NCBI RefSeq assembly: GCF_000406945.1
Contig: NZ_KE136354.1
Location: forward strand, 1,511,207 to 1,575,206
DNA: 64,000 nt
Reading direction: 5' to 3'
From: Enterococcus dispar ATCC 51266
Lineage (GTDB): Bacteria > Bacillota > Bacilli > Lactobacillales > Enterococcaceae
Made by a program: the position numbers and the translations under genes. The notes beneath the pieces were generated by a model, which was given only the letters and a program-made list of their open reading frames with translations, searched no databases and had not been told where the DNA came from. The stretch's first letter is position 1. Each line of letters begins with the position of its first letter. Of this stretch, positions 15,088-24,891 are shown one piece after another.

Positions 15088-16361
15088 GCTTGATCCTCGC
15101 GATCTGTTTCTATCATTTTAACATCCGCACCTAGAGCTGTTAGTTTTTCAACGATATGGTCATAACCGCGTAAAATATATTCAACATTCATAATGGTGGT
15201 CGTGCCTTCTGCCATTAAACCGGCAATTACAAGACAGGCTCCCGCTCGTAAATCAGAAGCGATAACTTCAGCTCCATGTAATTGTTTTGGCCCATTTAAA
15301 ATCATCATATTGCCTTCTATTTGAGCATCTGCGCCCATGCGCACAAGTTCTGGAATATGATTGATTCGCTTGGAATAAATCGTATCGATAATTTCAGAAG
15401 TTCCGTTAGCTTTAATAAGTAGTGGTGTAATGGGTTGTTGCAAATCTGTTGCAAAACCAGGATAAGGGTAAGTTTTGATGTGGACAGGATTTAATTTTTC
15501 AACTGGAAAGACTTCAATGGTGTCTTCACTAATTTCCATTGGAACACCTAATTCTTCTAATTTGGCAATGTAACTTTCTAAATGTTCATAGATTACATTA
15601 TGAACTTTAATTCCATCGCCACAAGCTGCTGCTAGAGCTAAATAAGTCCCCGCTTCAATTCGGTCTGGGATAATCGCATGACGACACCCATGCAATTCAT
15701 CGACACCCTCAATTCTAATTTCATTAGTGCCCGCTCCCCGAATTTTTGCCCCCATATTATTTAGCAAGGTGGCGACATCAATTATTTCGGGCTCTCGTGC
15801 CGCATTTTCAATAATCGTGCGTCCTTTGGCTTTCACTGCAGCTAACATGACATTAATGGTTGCACCAATAGAAACCACATCCATAAAGATGCGCTCGCCT
15901 TTTAACTCTTTATTTTCTGTCCGCAAATACATCGCACCGTGCTCATTGTTGACAGATGCCCCTAAAGCTTCAAAGCCTTTAACGTGCAAGTCAATGGGAC
16001 GCGGACCCAAATAACAGCCTCCTGGTAATCCTACGACTGCTTCACCAAATTTTCCTAGCAAAGCGCCCATAAAATAATAAGACGCGCGTAAGCTATTGAT
16101 TTTGCCACTTGGCATTGGAATAGAGACAATTTCAGTTGGATCAATCGTCATTGTATTATTTTCAAATTGGACCTTCACGCCCATGATTTCTAAAATTTCC
16201 ATTAACGAATGCACATCGTTAATATCAGGAACACCTTCTAAAACGACAGGTGAGTCTGCTAAAATTGCAGCCGGAATGAGTGCGACTGCGCTATTTTTGG
16301 CGCCACTAATTGTTACTTCACCTTGAAGTTTACGGCCACCATTAATGATGATTTTTTTCAT
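15084..16361 (-). CDS. murA: UDP-N-acetylglucosamine 1-carboxyvinyltransferase
   Basis: About 425 residues. This enzyme adds enolpyruvate to UDP-GlcNAc, the first committed step of peptidoglycan synthesis, in the cytoplasm. The catalytic loop [15 protein letters not shown] has the active-site Cys that fosfomycin alkylates, so the enzyme should be fosfomycin-sensitive. Low-GC Firmicutes have two paralogues; position next to rho, as here, is typical of the second (MurA2/MurZ). The ATG at 16361 is preferred because AGGTGG lies 5 nt upstream; the GTG at 16370 would be inside that site. It is in one transcript with rho. Confidence 0.94.
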   Translation of the reverse strand: MKKIIINGGRKLQGEVTISGAKNSAVALIPAAILADSPVVLEGVPDINDVHSLMEILEIMGVKVQFENNTMTIDPTEIVSIPMPSGKINSLRASYYFMGALLGKFGEAVVGLPGGCYLGPRPIDLHVKGFEALGASVNNEHGAMYLRTENKELKGERIFMDVVSIGATINVMLAAVKAKGRTIIENAAREPEIIDVATLLNNMGAKIRGAGTNEIRIEGVDELHGCRHAIIPDRIEAGTYLALAAACGDGIKVHNVIYEHLESYIAKLEELGVPMEISEDTIEVFPVEKLNPVHIKTYPYPGFATDLQQPITPLLIKANGTSEIIDTIYSKRINHIPELVRMGADAQIEGNMMILNGPKQLHGAEVIASDLRAGACLVIAGLMAEGTTTIMNVEYILRGYDHIVEKLTALGADVKMIETDREDQA

Positions 16362-16462
16362 AAAAGCCACCTATTCTTATTTTATTCACACTCGCTAATT
16401 TTAACACAGACGCTCTCTTTGCAAAAGAGCGGAGCTATTTAGCTTAAAAAGATTTATAAGAA

Positions 16463-16538
16463 AAAAGACACGCGAGTTTTTCATATCTTTTCCAAAATAG
16501 ATCTTGGCTATCGATACAAAAAAACGAACGTGTCTTTT
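16463..16538 (-). terminator. Long-stem terminator after nagE
   Basis: Outer arms AAAAGACACG (16463-16472) and CGTGTCTTTT (16529-16538) pair, and inner GTTTTTTTGTATC/GATATGAAAAAC sequences extend the stem. A T-run follows on the minus strand. The stem is much longer than needed for termination. Confidence 0.7.
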
Positions 16539-16551
16539 ACTTTCTTACAAT

Positions 16552-18519
16552 TTATTTACTTTCAATTGTGCCAATAACAGCATTTGCATTAACCTTTTGC
16601 AATGCTATATCAAGCTGAGCTAACTCATTGCTATTGGTACAAACTACCATAATATCGCTATCTTTACCACTAGCTTTTACTTTAGCTAAATCCATTTTAG
16701 CTAACATTTGGCCACGACCTACTTTTTGCCCTTCTGTTACAAAAACAGTGAATGGTTCACCCTTTAGACTGACAGTATCAATTCCCATGTGTACTAGGAT
16801 TTCCAAGCCATTATCTGCTTTAATTCCAATTGCATGTTTAGTTGGGAAAACGCTAGTAATCGTACCAGATACTGGTGTAAAAACAGCATCATCACTTGGG
16901 GTTACTGCAAATCCTTCACCCATCATTTTTTGTGAGAAGACATCATCACTTACTGTTGTAATGTCTTTTACTATACCATTACTAATCGCAAAAACATCTT
17001 GTTTTTTGGTCATAGCTTTTGCGACTGGTACTTCTTTTTTCGCAGTTGTATTAGAAACACCACCTTGATGTAAACGGGTCATTTCATCTGCGACAAATTG
17101 TACTTCTGTCCCAACGATAACTTGAATATTTTTATCATCGATTACTTTGACCCCAGGCATACCAGTACGCTTAATTTTTCCTTGATCCACTGTACCAGTA
17201 TCTTTTACCTGTAAACGCAAACGCGTCGTACAATTATCAATCGAAGTAACATTCGCTGCACCGCCCAAAGCATTGTATATTTGGTTTGCAATTGCGGCAA
17301 ACTTATCGTCTCCAGCAGCAACAAATTGATCAATATCTTCTGTCGCTTCTTCTTCATCTTCTTCACGACCAGGTGTCATCAAGTTAAATTTCTTAATCAC
17401 AAACATAAATGTTACATAATATACAACTGCCATAATTAAACCTAAGACAATTAACATATACGGTTTATTAGCAATTGGAACGCGTAAACTCAAGAAAAAG
17501 TCAATGAACCCTGCACTAAAATTAAAGCCTGCTGTCCAATGAAAAGTTGCTGCGATAAACATTGAGATACCAGTTAAAGCCGCATGAACCACATATAAAG
17601 GCCATGCCACAAACATAAATGAAAATTCTAGGGGTTCTGTCACACCTGTAAAAAATGATGCAAAAGCGGCAGCAACCATTAATGATGCAGTGACTTTTTT
17701 CTTTTCAGGTTTGGCACATTGATAAATTGCCAATGCACCAGCAGGTAAACCAAACATCATAACTGGGAAGAATCCAGCTTGATACATCCCCGTAATACCT
17801 TTTGTTCCTTCACTTGCCCAGAATTTACCAATATCATCAATTCCCGCCAAGTTAAACCAAAATACGTTGTTTAACGCATGGTGTAACCCAGTTGGAATTA
17901 ATAAACGGTTAAAGAACCCATAAAGACCTGCCCCAACTGGTCCCATGCTTGAAATCATTTCGCCAAAAGCTACTAATGCGTTATAAACAGGTGGCCAAAT
18001 AAAAATTAATAATGCCGAAATAATTGCCATTAAACCGGCAGTCACAATTGGAACTGCTCGTTTACCACTGAAAAAAGATAACGCCATTGGCAATTTCACG
18101 CCACTAAAACGGTTATACATCGCTGCAGCTACTAAACCAGCTAAAATCCCGATAAATACATTTTTATTATTAATTGCACCAAAAGCTACGTTGACTTTTT
18201 CAATGTCTACTTTGGTAAATAGCGCAACTGCTTGACTATTTACCAATGTCATCGGTGTTAAAAAGGCTACCAAACCAGCTAATGCCGCAGCGCCATCTTT
18301 ATCTTTTGACATACCATAAGCTAAGCCAACGGCAAATAAAATACCTAGATTATCTAGAATTGTGCCCCCTGCTTTAATTAAAAAGGCAGCCAAAATATTA
18401 TTTCCACCCCAACCGCTCGGATCAATCCAATAACCAATTCCCATAAAAAGTGCTGCTACTGGTAAGGTTGCGACCGGCAACATTAAAGAGCGACCAATTC
18501 GTTGTAAATATGCTTTCAT
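16552..18519 (-). CDS. nagE: PTS permease EIICBA, N-acetylglucosamine type
   Basis: A 655-residue multidomain protein. Residues ~1-385 are the membrane EIIC domain of the glucose/GlcNAc family, with LLIPTGLHHALNNVFWF and FFTGVTEPLEFSFMF. EIIB follows with the phosphorylated Cys430 in DNCTTRLRL, then EIIA with the phospho-His577 in ILVHMGIDTVSL. It imports and phosphorylates the sugar using phosphate from HPr. The IIC signature (GLHHALN) and order IIC-IIB-IIA favour GlcNAc over glucose, though a glucose role cannot be excluded. It starts 2 bp after its antiterminator gene, so the RNA switch upstream controls both. Confidence 0.87.
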   Translation of the reverse strand: MKAYLQRIGRSLMLPVATLPVAALFMGIGYWIDPSGWGGNNILAAFLIKAGGTILDNLGILFAVGLAYGMSKDKDGAAALAGLVAFLTPMTLVNSQAVALFTKVDIEKVNVAFGAINNKNVFIGILAGLVAAAMYNRFSGVKLPMALSFFSGKRAVPIVTAGLMAIISALLIFIWPPVYNALVAFGEMISSMGPVGAGLYGFFNRLLIPTGLHHALNNVFWFNLAGIDDIGKFWASEGTKGITGMYQAGFFPVMMFGLPAGALAIYQCAKPEKKKVTASLMVAAAFASFFTGVTEPLEFSFMFVAWPLYVVHAALTGISMFIAATFHWTAGFNFSAGFIDFFLSLRVPIANKPYMLIVLGLIMAVVYYVTFMFVIKKFNLMTPGREEDEEEATEDIDQFVAAGDDKFAAIANQIYNALGGAANVTSIDNCTTRLRLQVKDTGTVDQGKIKRTGMPGVKVIDDKNIQVIVGTEVQFVADEMTRLHQGGVSNTTAKKEVPVAKAMTKKQDVFAISNGIVKDITTVSDDVFSQKMMGEGFAVTPSDDAVFTPVSGTITSVFPTKHAIGIKADNGLEILVHMGIDTVSLKGEPFTVFVTEGQKVGRGQMLAKMDLAKVKASGKDSDIMVVCTNSNELAQLDIALQKVNANAVIGTIESK

Positions 18520-18521
18520 TT

Positions 18522-19373
18522 CTAATTCCCCTCTTCTTTTTGGGCTACGCGCTTCAATCTTTCAATATGAATTGCAATATAGCCTAATTCTTCACTGGAA
18601 GTCGCCAATTGATACTGTTTAATCAGCATGACTCGAACTTTTTTGGCAATTTCATAACTTTCCGGGTACTTTTCTCGTACCATTTCGACAATTTCATCGT
18701 CTAAAACCGCATATTGCTGTTTTTGATAACGTTGCAATAACAAACGCAAATGATTAGCCAAACGTGAGTAGTTCAGTGCCATAGCTTCTGCATATAAATC
18801 AATTTGCAACTCTTTGGCAATTAAATTCATAATTTCTGAAACAATTGTGACTTCTCGAATGCTACGATGGTTATTCCGCTCGCCATTACGCGCACTGTGT
18901 AAATGGATAGCAATATACCCTGCCTCATCATAACTATAAGGAATTTTAAGCTCACTATTTAAATAATCTACTGCCCATTGTGCAATCCCAAATTCTTCTT
19001 TGTGGAGTACTTCAATTTCTTTTAGCAATTTATTGCGTACAATAATGCCGTTACTTATATTTTCTGCACTAAATGCCAAATGATCTGTTAAAGCAATTAA
19101 AACGTGTTCATTTAATTTTTCCATTAAAACCATTTCTGCATGATTGACGATGTGCTCTGCAGCAAATAAAAATTTCTCGTCAATTTGATTTAGCAGATTT
19201 TGCAATTTCATCTGGGAGTCTGGCTCCATGACAAACATCCGCTCGACTTCTTTTGCAAAAATGAGATCATTCCTTTTTTTGTTAAAGCCAATTCCTTTAC
19301 CAATTGCAACTTTTTCCTGACCGTCGTCATCGATTAAGACTGCATTTTGATTCAATAATTTTTTAACTTTCAT
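18522..19373 (-). CDS. BglG/LicT-family transcriptional antiterminator
   Basis: A 283-residue protein with an N-terminal RNA-binding CAT domain (KVKKLLNQNAVLIDDDGQEKVAIGKGIGFNKKRNDLI) and two PRD domains containing regulatory His residues (ENHIV-type HIVNHAEMVL; YIAIHLHSA; then YIAIHIERL). These proteins bind a ribonucleic antiterminator hairpin and stop formation of a terminator when the sugar is present, controlled by EII- and HPr-dependent phosphorylation. It lies directly upstream of nagE and downstream of a matching RNA switch (19432-19497), so it most likely controls its own operon. Confidence 0.9.
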   Translation of the reverse strand: MKVKKLLNQNAVLIDDDGQEKVAIGKGIGFNKKRNDLIFAKEVERMFVMEPDSQMKLQNLLNQIDEKFLFAAEHIVNHAEMVLMEKLNEHVLIALTDHLAFSAENISNGIIVRNKLLKEIEVLHKEEFGIAQWAVDYLNSELKIPYSYDEAGYIAIHLHSARNGERNNHRSIREVTIVSEIMNLIAKELQIDLYAEAMALNYSRLANHLRLLLQRYQKQQYAVLDDEIVEMVREKYPESYEIAKKVRVMLIKQYQLATSSEELGYIAIHIERLKRVAQKEEGN

Positions 19374-19431
19374 GGTTCACCTCTGCAGATTTTAGAAAGT
19401 ATTTTGCAACCAAAGAAATAAAATAGACGTG

Positions 19432-19497
19432 AAAAAACCAACTTCAACCAATCGCTTGAAGTGAGTCTTTCCACGCCTAGTATTATCTAGTCACATG
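19432..19497 (-). promoter_or_regulatory. Ribonucleic antiterminator (RAT) and overlapping terminator
   Basis: On the minus strand, GTGACTAGATAATACTAGGC with CTAG arms forms a small hairpin like GlcT-type RATs. Its 3' flank runs into the stem ACTTCAA/TTGAAGT (19441-19462), followed by GGTTTTTT. The two structures cannot fully form together, which is the expected switch for the antiterminator encoded just downstream. Confidence 0.65.
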
Positions 19498-19520
19498 AAA
19501 TAATATTATTTACATTCGTC

Positions 19521-19549
19521 ATTATAAAGAAAACGTTCGCAAAGGTCAA
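19521..19549 (-). promoter_or_regulatory. Promoter of the nag operon with cre-like box in the spacer
   Basis: TTGACC (19544-19549), 17-bp spacer and consensus TATAAT (19521-19526) on the minus strand. AGAAAACGTTCGCA (19528-19541) within the spacer resembles a cre site with two mismatches, suggesting carbon catabolite repression on top of antitermination. Confidence 0.7.
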
Positions 19550-19679
19550 TACCAATTTTTAAAAAAATTCGCAATTCTTAAAAAAATAAATGAAGCAGCT
19601 GATAAAAACAACTATTACAATTCCATAAATGTTATTATTTTCTTGTATTTTTTTAAACACTCTAAGGATAATAGAGCAG

Positions 19680-20624
19680 TTAAATAAACTGTTTTTGCGT
19701 CACTTGGCGATGAATTTGATAGACAGCACCAATCATACCGGCATCATTTTGTAATTTAGCCGGACGTACAGCTGCGATTGTTTGATCTTTTAAATAATGA
19801 ATTGACTCATGTCGGTTCATTACTTCACTTAGTCTCGTTTGGAAGCGTTCATTAAACTCCTTATTGGAGCTGATGCCACCGCCAAATAAAATCACTTCCG
19901 GATCAAAGCAGCTGATTAAATTTAGCATCCCGACTGCTAAATCAGTTAAAAACTGATCGACAATTTTTAGTGCCAGTGTTTCGCCTGCCGCTTCTTTGGC
20001 AAAGATTTTTCGTGCATCCCAGATATCTATAGCATTCTTATCGGCTGCTTTTTGCGCTAAATTATATTGATAACAAAGCCCACCAACTGTTGCTGCACGC
20101 TTATTCCATGACACCTCTTCAATATCGCCGCTCTTTGGTAGTGTATCTATAATACTCCAGCCAAATTCACCAGCCATGCCATGGGCTCCGCGGTATACTT
20201 CTCCATTAATAACAATACCGCCACCAATACCTGTACCCAATACAATACACAAATAATTATCCAAACCAATAGCATTGCCGATCCAACGTTCTGCGATTGC
20301 TGCAGCATTCGCATCATTTTCAATTGAAACCGCAAGACCGGTACGTCGTTCTAACTCAACTTTGATATTGGCACCATAAAAAGGTTTTATCGCACCGGCA
20401 GTCTGCATATAGCCATCTTTTTGAATAATACCTGGTGCACTAATTCCAATGCCATCAATTTTTTTATAGTGTTCTTGCGCGTTTTCCACAATTGCTACTA
20501 ATTCATCTAAGAACTCGGCTAAATCATAATTTGTCGGAATTGCAGCTTTTTCTAGAATATTTCCTGTTTCATCTAACACACCGTATTTCACGGTTGTTCC
20601 ACCAATATCAAACCCTACGTACAT
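19680..20624 (-). CDS. ROK-family sugar kinase, probable beta-glucoside kinase
   Basis: A 314-residue protein with the N-terminal phosphate-binding DIGGTTVKYGV, second phosphate loop LGTGIGGGIVING and catalytic Asp104 in ENDANAAA. The Cys-rich zinc motif of classical ROK glucokinases is missing (the region reads VSWNKRAATVGGLCYQY), as in beta-glucoside kinases of the BglK type. It is last in the operon with an ABC importer, and a GH1 6-phospho-beta-glucosidase is encoded nearby. Together these suggest that it phosphorylates an imported beta-glucoside at C6 so that GH1 can cut it. A fructokinase- or glucokinase-like role is the alternative. Confidence 0.78.
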   Translation of the reverse strand: MYVGFDIGGTTVKYGVLDETGNILEKAAIPTNYDLAEFLDELVAIVENAQEHYKKIDGIGISAPGIIQKDGYMQTAGAIKPFYGANIKVELERRTGLAVSIENDANAAAIAERWIGNAIGLDNYLCIVLGTGIGGGIVINGEVYRGAHGMAGEFGWSIIDTLPKSGDIEEVSWNKRAATVGGLCYQYNLAQKAADKNAIDIWDARKIFAKEAAGETLALKIVDQFLTDLAVGMLNLISCFDPEVILFGGGISSNKEFNERFQTRLSEVMNRHESIHYLKDQTIAAVRPAKLQNDAGMIGAVYQIHRQVTQKQFI

Positions 20625-20628
20625 ATTC

Positions 20629-21255
20629 TCAACTTCCCTCTTTCATATTCTCGTATTGACTAAAAACTTTTAGGAGTAATTTTGCATTAATAAAAAATAC
20701 TGACCCAAATCCAATAAAGAGCCAAGCAAATAGTAACTTGGGTAAATATACCGGCAATAAAAACAGCCCGCCCACCGTTACAAAAAATAAAATAATACTG
20801 ATTGGTAAATGTTTTAACGATAAAATCATAGCGTTTGTAATAGTTGCGGCCAATGTATTTTCAAAACGGGCAATTAGTGGAAAAAGATACAAACTCAGCA
20901 AAATAATAAATGTAAGCCCCACCATGACCATATAATAAGCAACTTTATTTCCCACAATGAGATAACGGAAATACGGTAAAGCAAAAAGCATACCACCAAC
21001 TATCGCGATTATCAGTAGCCACATTTTGGTAGCTGGAGGAAAATTTTGTTTGAATTGGTGCCAGTACGTTTTATATAAAACACCTTCTTTATGTTCGGTT
21101 AATTTATAAGCAGTCCCATATGCTGCGCTGATTGCAGCACCGATAGTAAAAAGCGGCAAACAGGAAATAATAAAAATAACATTCAATAACAATACTTGAT
21201 AGAGCCGCTCCATCCCGCCATAGATTAGGCCATCGGTACTAAATATTTTTTGCAT
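20629..21255 (-). CDS. DUF624 (YesL-type) membrane protein
   Basis: A 208-residue protein with about five hydrophobic segments and the start typical of the DUF624/YesL family (KIFSTDGLIYGGMERLYQVLLLNVIFIISCLPLFTIGAAISAAYG). YesL-type proteins are almost always encoded next to CUT1-type oligosaccharide ABC importers with YtcQ/LplB/YtcP-type subunits. Their role is unknown; a transport accessory function is likely. The stop lies 4 bp from the start of the ROK kinase gene. It is separated from the binding protein gene by a stem-loop (21312-21329), so its mRNA level may be lower. Confidence 0.85.
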   Translation of the reverse strand: MQKIFSTDGLIYGGMERLYQVLLLNVIFIISCLPLFTIGAAISAAYGTAYKLTEHKEGVLYKTYWHQFKQNFPPATKMWLLIIAIVGGMLFALPYFRYLIVGNKVAYYMVMVGLTFIILLSLYLFPLIARFENTLAATITNAMILSLKHLPISIILFFVTVGGLFLLPVYLPKLLFAWLFIGFGSVFFINAKLLLKVFSQYENMKEGS

Positions 21256-21311
21256 GATACTTCCTCCTTGTTTTTGTCACAGATTACTTGGTTACTTGTT
21301 CTATGTATAGA

Positions 21312-21329
21312 AGAAGCAAAACTGCTTCT
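21312..21329 (-). terminator. Intercistronic stem-loop after the binding protein gene
   Basis: AGAAGCA and TGCTTCT pair around a 4-nt loop with no long T-run. Such hairpins behind binding protein genes protect the upstream message and reduce readthrough to later genes. Confidence 0.55.
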
Positions 21330-21339
21330 CCTAGAAAAA

Positions 21340-22980
21340 TTACATGTCTAATTTTTTCTTATTTTCTTCAATTTTATCGTTACGAACTTTATTTACATCA
21401 TTAATCTTATTATCTTTTTGGAAATCTTCGTATTTATTTAACAAACCGTCTAGTTCTTTGTCATCTTTTGCCCGCAACATACCTACAAGAGTTGTGCTCC
21501 AATTTGTTTGGATTGCACTTAAAGCTCGCGCTTCTTGACTACCCGCATCAGGGCCAATATTTTCTGTTAAAAATTGTGAAGTTAATTTCCCTTCACCCCA
21601 TTGTTGCATTTGTTTCACTGCATCGACGTATGAATCATCATTCATTGCTTTAAAGCGGTCATGACCAAATTGAATGAACTCACCCATGCGGTACTCCAAT
21701 TGCCATTTTTCAGGATCATCTTGTTGAATTTTACGTGCTTCATCGGTCCATTTTACTTTATCGCCTTCTTTAGTATAGGTTTGTCCTTCAATACCAAAGT
21801 TTGTTAACATTTCACCTTCATCACTTAAAAGATAAGTGAACACTTGCATTGCTTTAGCAGGATCTTTGCAGTTTTTACCAATGTAGTTAATCATCCAACC
21901 AGAAATACCAGCTTGTGTTAATGTTGCTTTATTACCTTGGGTACTTTGAATGCCGTCAATTGCAATATATTCGCTGTCTGGATTTGCAGCTTTAAAGGTT
22001 TGTAATGGAATCCCTTGGTTTACAAATGAGCCAATCATAACAGCACCATATTTACCAGTTTGTAATTTTTCTTTGAATTTATCGCCATCATCTGTGAAAG
22101 TATCATCAGAAATATTGCCGTCTTGGTGAACTTGACGGAAAGCCTTCACCCATTTAATATAATCAGAATCTAAATTACGGTCATAGTATTTGCCATCTTT
22201 TGTATAAGGGACACCTAGCATATCTTGTACAACGCTATCCATAGAGCCATTTGAAGAACCATCTTTAGCAAAATCATTAAACCCAAATGGAATTAAATCT
22301 GGAAATTGTGCTTTAATCTTCTTCATACCGGCCACAAAGCCTTCTGGTGTTGTGAAGTCGGGTTTTCCAATTGCTTCATAGACATCTTTTCTAATAATAA
22401 ATGCATCTCGGGCAAAAATATCCCCACTATCAAAGTCTTGTTGCGTATTGGAATAATCTGGATAGCCATAAGATTTTCCATCGGACAATTTATACCAATT
22501 TAATGTTTCTTGACGGGCTACTTTATTAAAATATGGATCATATTTTTTCGCTAAATCTTGTAATGGTAATGCCCAAGAATTTGCTTTACGTGCTACTTGT
22601 GAGTTGGAGTCAAAGATAGTCACAATGTCTGGCATATCTCCGCCAGCAAAATACGTATTTAATTTGGTGTCATCACCAGTAATGAATTTGATATCGACAT
22701 TTAAATCTTCTTTGACTTTTTTAGTTACCATATCTTTACCAAATTCTGTATTCCACCAATCAGCGTTTACGTACCAAGTTAATTTGGTCGCTTCTTTTTT
22801 GGTATCTAATTTCCAGGCTGGTGTATTTTCATCTGGTTTATATCGGTCTTCAATGGAGGGGAGATCCACCTTTTTTTCTGCTGTTGATTCATCTTTTTTA
22901 CTACCACAGGCTCCTAATGCTAAGACTGCGCTTGCCAGTGCCAAAGTCCCTACGATTTTTTTGCTTGAAAACTTAAACAT
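21340..22980 (-). CDS. Extracellular sugar-binding lipoprotein of an ABC importer
   Basis: A 546-residue family 1 solute-binding protein. The signal peptide ends in a lipobox, LALGACGS, with lipidated Cys25. The length and sequence features (LTWYVNADWWNTEFGKDMVTKKVKEDLNV; QDLAKKYDPYFNK) match LplA/YtcQ proteins that bind plant-type oligosaccharides. It holds the sugar outside the membrane and delivers it to the two permeases encoded just upstream. Context of GH1, GH3 and ROK genes points to beta-gluco-oligosaccharides such as cellobiose, gentiobiose or sophorose. ATG follows AGGAGG. Confidence 0.9.
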   Translation of the reverse strand: MFKFSSKKIVGTLALASAVLALGACGSKKDESTAEKKVDLPSIEDRYKPDENTPAWKLDTKKEATKLTWYVNADWWNTEFGKDMVTKKVKEDLNVDIKFITGDDTKLNTYFAGGDMPDIVTIFDSNSQVARKANSWALPLQDLAKKYDPYFNKVARQETLNWYKLSDGKSYGYPDYSNTQQDFDSGDIFARDAFIIRKDVYEAIGKPDFTTPEGFVAGMKKIKAQFPDLIPFGFNDFAKDGSSNGSMDSVVQDMLGVPYTKDGKYYDRNLDSDYIKWVKAFRQVHQDGNISDDTFTDDGDKFKEKLQTGKYGAVMIGSFVNQGIPLQTFKAANPDSEYIAIDGIQSTQGNKATLTQAGISGWMINYIGKNCKDPAKAMQVFTYLLSDEGEMLTNFGIEGQTYTKEGDKVKWTDEARKIQQDDPEKWQLEYRMGEFIQFGHDRFKAMNDDSYVDAVKQMQQWGEGKLTSQFLTENIGPDAGSQEARALSAIQTNWSTTLVGMLRAKDDKELDGLLNKYEDFQKDNKINDVNKVRNDKIEENKKKLDM

Positions 22981-22992
22981 TTATTACTCCTC

Positions 22993-23907
22993 CTATTCTT
23001 TTACTGCCCCAAGCATCATGCCTGAGATAAAATGTTTTTGTAGCAATGGATAAATAATTAAAATCGGAACGGTCGTGACTACGATAGTTGCCAATTGTAC
23101 CCCCTTAGATGTTGTGCTAATTTCGACCGCCGCATTTAAGCCTTGTTGGGATGCTGCTTGTGATTGCGTAATAATTTCGTATAATTTCATTTGCAAAGGA
23201 TATAATGCTTTATCCGTTACGTATAATTTAGCTGTCATAAAGTCATTCCACTGCCAAACCCCGTGAAAAAGGGCAATTGTTGCTAATGCAGGTTTAGATA
23301 AAGGCACAAAGATTTTCAAAAATACGCCCCAATCACTTGCTCCATCAATCTTAGCTGACTCTTCCAAAGATGTTGGTACATCTCTAAAAAAGTTCATCAA
23401 GATAATAACATCGTAATAAGAAAGTAGGGCTGGGATAATGTAGACCCAAAAAGTATTTAATAGCCCTAAAGATTTAATCAATAAGTATGTTGGAATCATC
23501 CCACCAGAAAAGAACATGGTGATAATTCCCATCGTGGAATACAATCCCCGACCTTTTAAATTTCTTTTTGATAAAGCATAAGCCATAATGGCACAAAATG
23601 CGGTATGCGCTAAAACACCAATTACTGTCTTTCCCACTGAAATAATTAATGCTTGCCAAATGGAAGCATCGCCTAAAACCTTGCGATAATTATCAAATGA
23701 GATTTCTGAAGGCCAGAAAACGAAATCCCCCTTTGCCAATGCATCACTTGAGGCAAAAGATGACGCTACGATATTCCAAACCGGCACGATAATAATGATT
23801 GTAAAAACGAGTAGGAGTAAAACATTAACAAAGTTGAAGATTTTACTGTCTTTATCTTGTACAACGTTACTTTTGGGTTTAGCGAGTGACAAACTTCTTT
23901 TTTCCAT
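22993..23907 (-). CDS. Sugar ABC transporter permease (YtcP type)
   Basis: A 304-residue membrane protein with six hydrophobic segments and the EAA loop ESAKIDGASDWGVFLKIFVPLSKPALATI, which contacts the ATPase. Family: CUT1 importers, YtcP/LplC branch. It forms the translocation pore with the LplB-type permease encoded 14 bp upstream. No ATP-binding subunit is encoded in the cluster, so a shared MsmX/MsmK-type ATPase from elsewhere must energise it. Confidence 0.92.
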   Translation of the reverse strand: MEKRSLSLAKPKSNVVQDKDSKIFNFVNVLLLLVFTIIIIVPVWNIVASSFASSDALAKGDFVFWPSEISFDNYRKVLGDASIWQALIISVGKTVIGVLAHTAFCAIMAYALSKRNLKGRGLYSTMGIITMFFSGGMIPTYLLIKSLGLLNTFWVYIIPALLSYYDVIILMNFFRDVPTSLEESAKIDGASDWGVFLKIFVPLSKPALATIALFHGVWQWNDFMTAKLYVTDKALYPLQMKLYEIITQSQAASQQGLNAAVEISTTSKGVQLATIVVTTVPILIIYPLLQKHFISGMMLGAVKE

Positions 23908-23921
23908 TACGTTTCCTCCTT

Positions 23922-24869
23922 TTACAAGACCGATTGATTATCGTTTAATTTTTTCGTAACAATATTGGTTGCAGCTAACAAAATAACTGAAATAATTGAG
24001 ATTCCAAGCCCCACGGCTGTTGCATAAGAAAAGTCTCCTTGCATTAAACCAACACGATAAACGTAAGAATTAATGACTTCTGCTTTAGGCTGATTTTGAG
24101 AATTCATCAAAACTAAAGTTTGATCTAAATTCGAATTGAATAAACCGCTTACACTTAAGATTAAATTTAACGAAATGATATTGCGAATCATGGGAATCGT
24201 AATACTCCAAATTTGACGTAGTCGTGAAGCACCATCCATTTTGGCAGCCTCATAATACGTTGGATCAATACGCGCCATCGTGGCCAAATATAAAATTGTT
24301 CCCCATCCAGCTTCTTTCCAAACATCTGATAAAGAAGCAATCCACCAATATTTACCAACGTCTAGCATGTGATTTTGCTTCGTCTGGATACCGATGAAGT
24401 TTAACAACTCATTAATCATCCCGTTTGAAGAAAACCAGGTAATAATCATCCCACCTAAAATAATCCATGATAAAAAGTGTGGTAGATAAGAAATTGTTTG
24501 AATCACCCGCTTAAAGACACTGTCTCGTAATTCGTAAATCATCACGGCGATAATAATCGGTAAGACAAATCCAAAGGCTAGTTTCAATGCGCTAATGCCC
24601 AATGTATTCACAACCGATTGCCAAAAGTACTTATCTTCCATAATGATTTTGAAGTTTTCAAATCCCACCCACTGCGCACTGTCAATGGTGTCAATTACGG
24701 TGTAATTTTTAAAGGCAATCACTAAGCCGTAAATAGGAATAAAACTAAAAATAATCATATAAACAATCCCAGGAATTGCCATCGACTGTAATTGCCATTG
24801 GTGTCCAAAATCTCGCCACCATTTTTTAAAACGTGCCCCTAGGGTTGGTTTGGCTTTTGCTTCCAACAT
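23922..24869 (-). CDS. Sugar ABC transporter permease (LplB type)
   Basis: A 315-residue permease with six hydrophobic segments, a long cytoplasmic N-terminus (KAKPTLGARFKKWWRDFGHQWQLQ) and the EAA loop YEAAKMDGASRLRQIWSITIPMI. It belongs to the LplB/YteP branch of CUT1 importers and pairs with the YtcP-type permease encoded next. It is the first transport gene after the LacI regulator, with a 22-bp gap, in the same transcript. Confidence 0.92.
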   Translation of the reverse strand: MLEAKAKPTLGARFKKWWRDFGHQWQLQSMAIPGIVYMIIFSFIPIYGLVIAFKNYTVIDTIDSAQWVGFENFKIIMEDKYFWQSVVNTLGISALKLAFGFVLPIIIAVMIYELRDSVFKRVIQTISYLPHFLSWIILGGMIITWFSSNGMINELLNFIGIQTKQNHMLDVGKYWWIASLSDVWKEAGWGTILYLATMARIDPTYYEAAKMDGASRLRQIWSITIPMIRNIISLNLILSVSGLFNSNLDQTLVLMNSQNQPKAEVINSYVYRVGLMQGDFSYATAVGLGISIISVILLAATNIVTKKLNDNQSVL

Positions 24870-24891
24870 ATTTTCCTCCTAATTTCTAATC

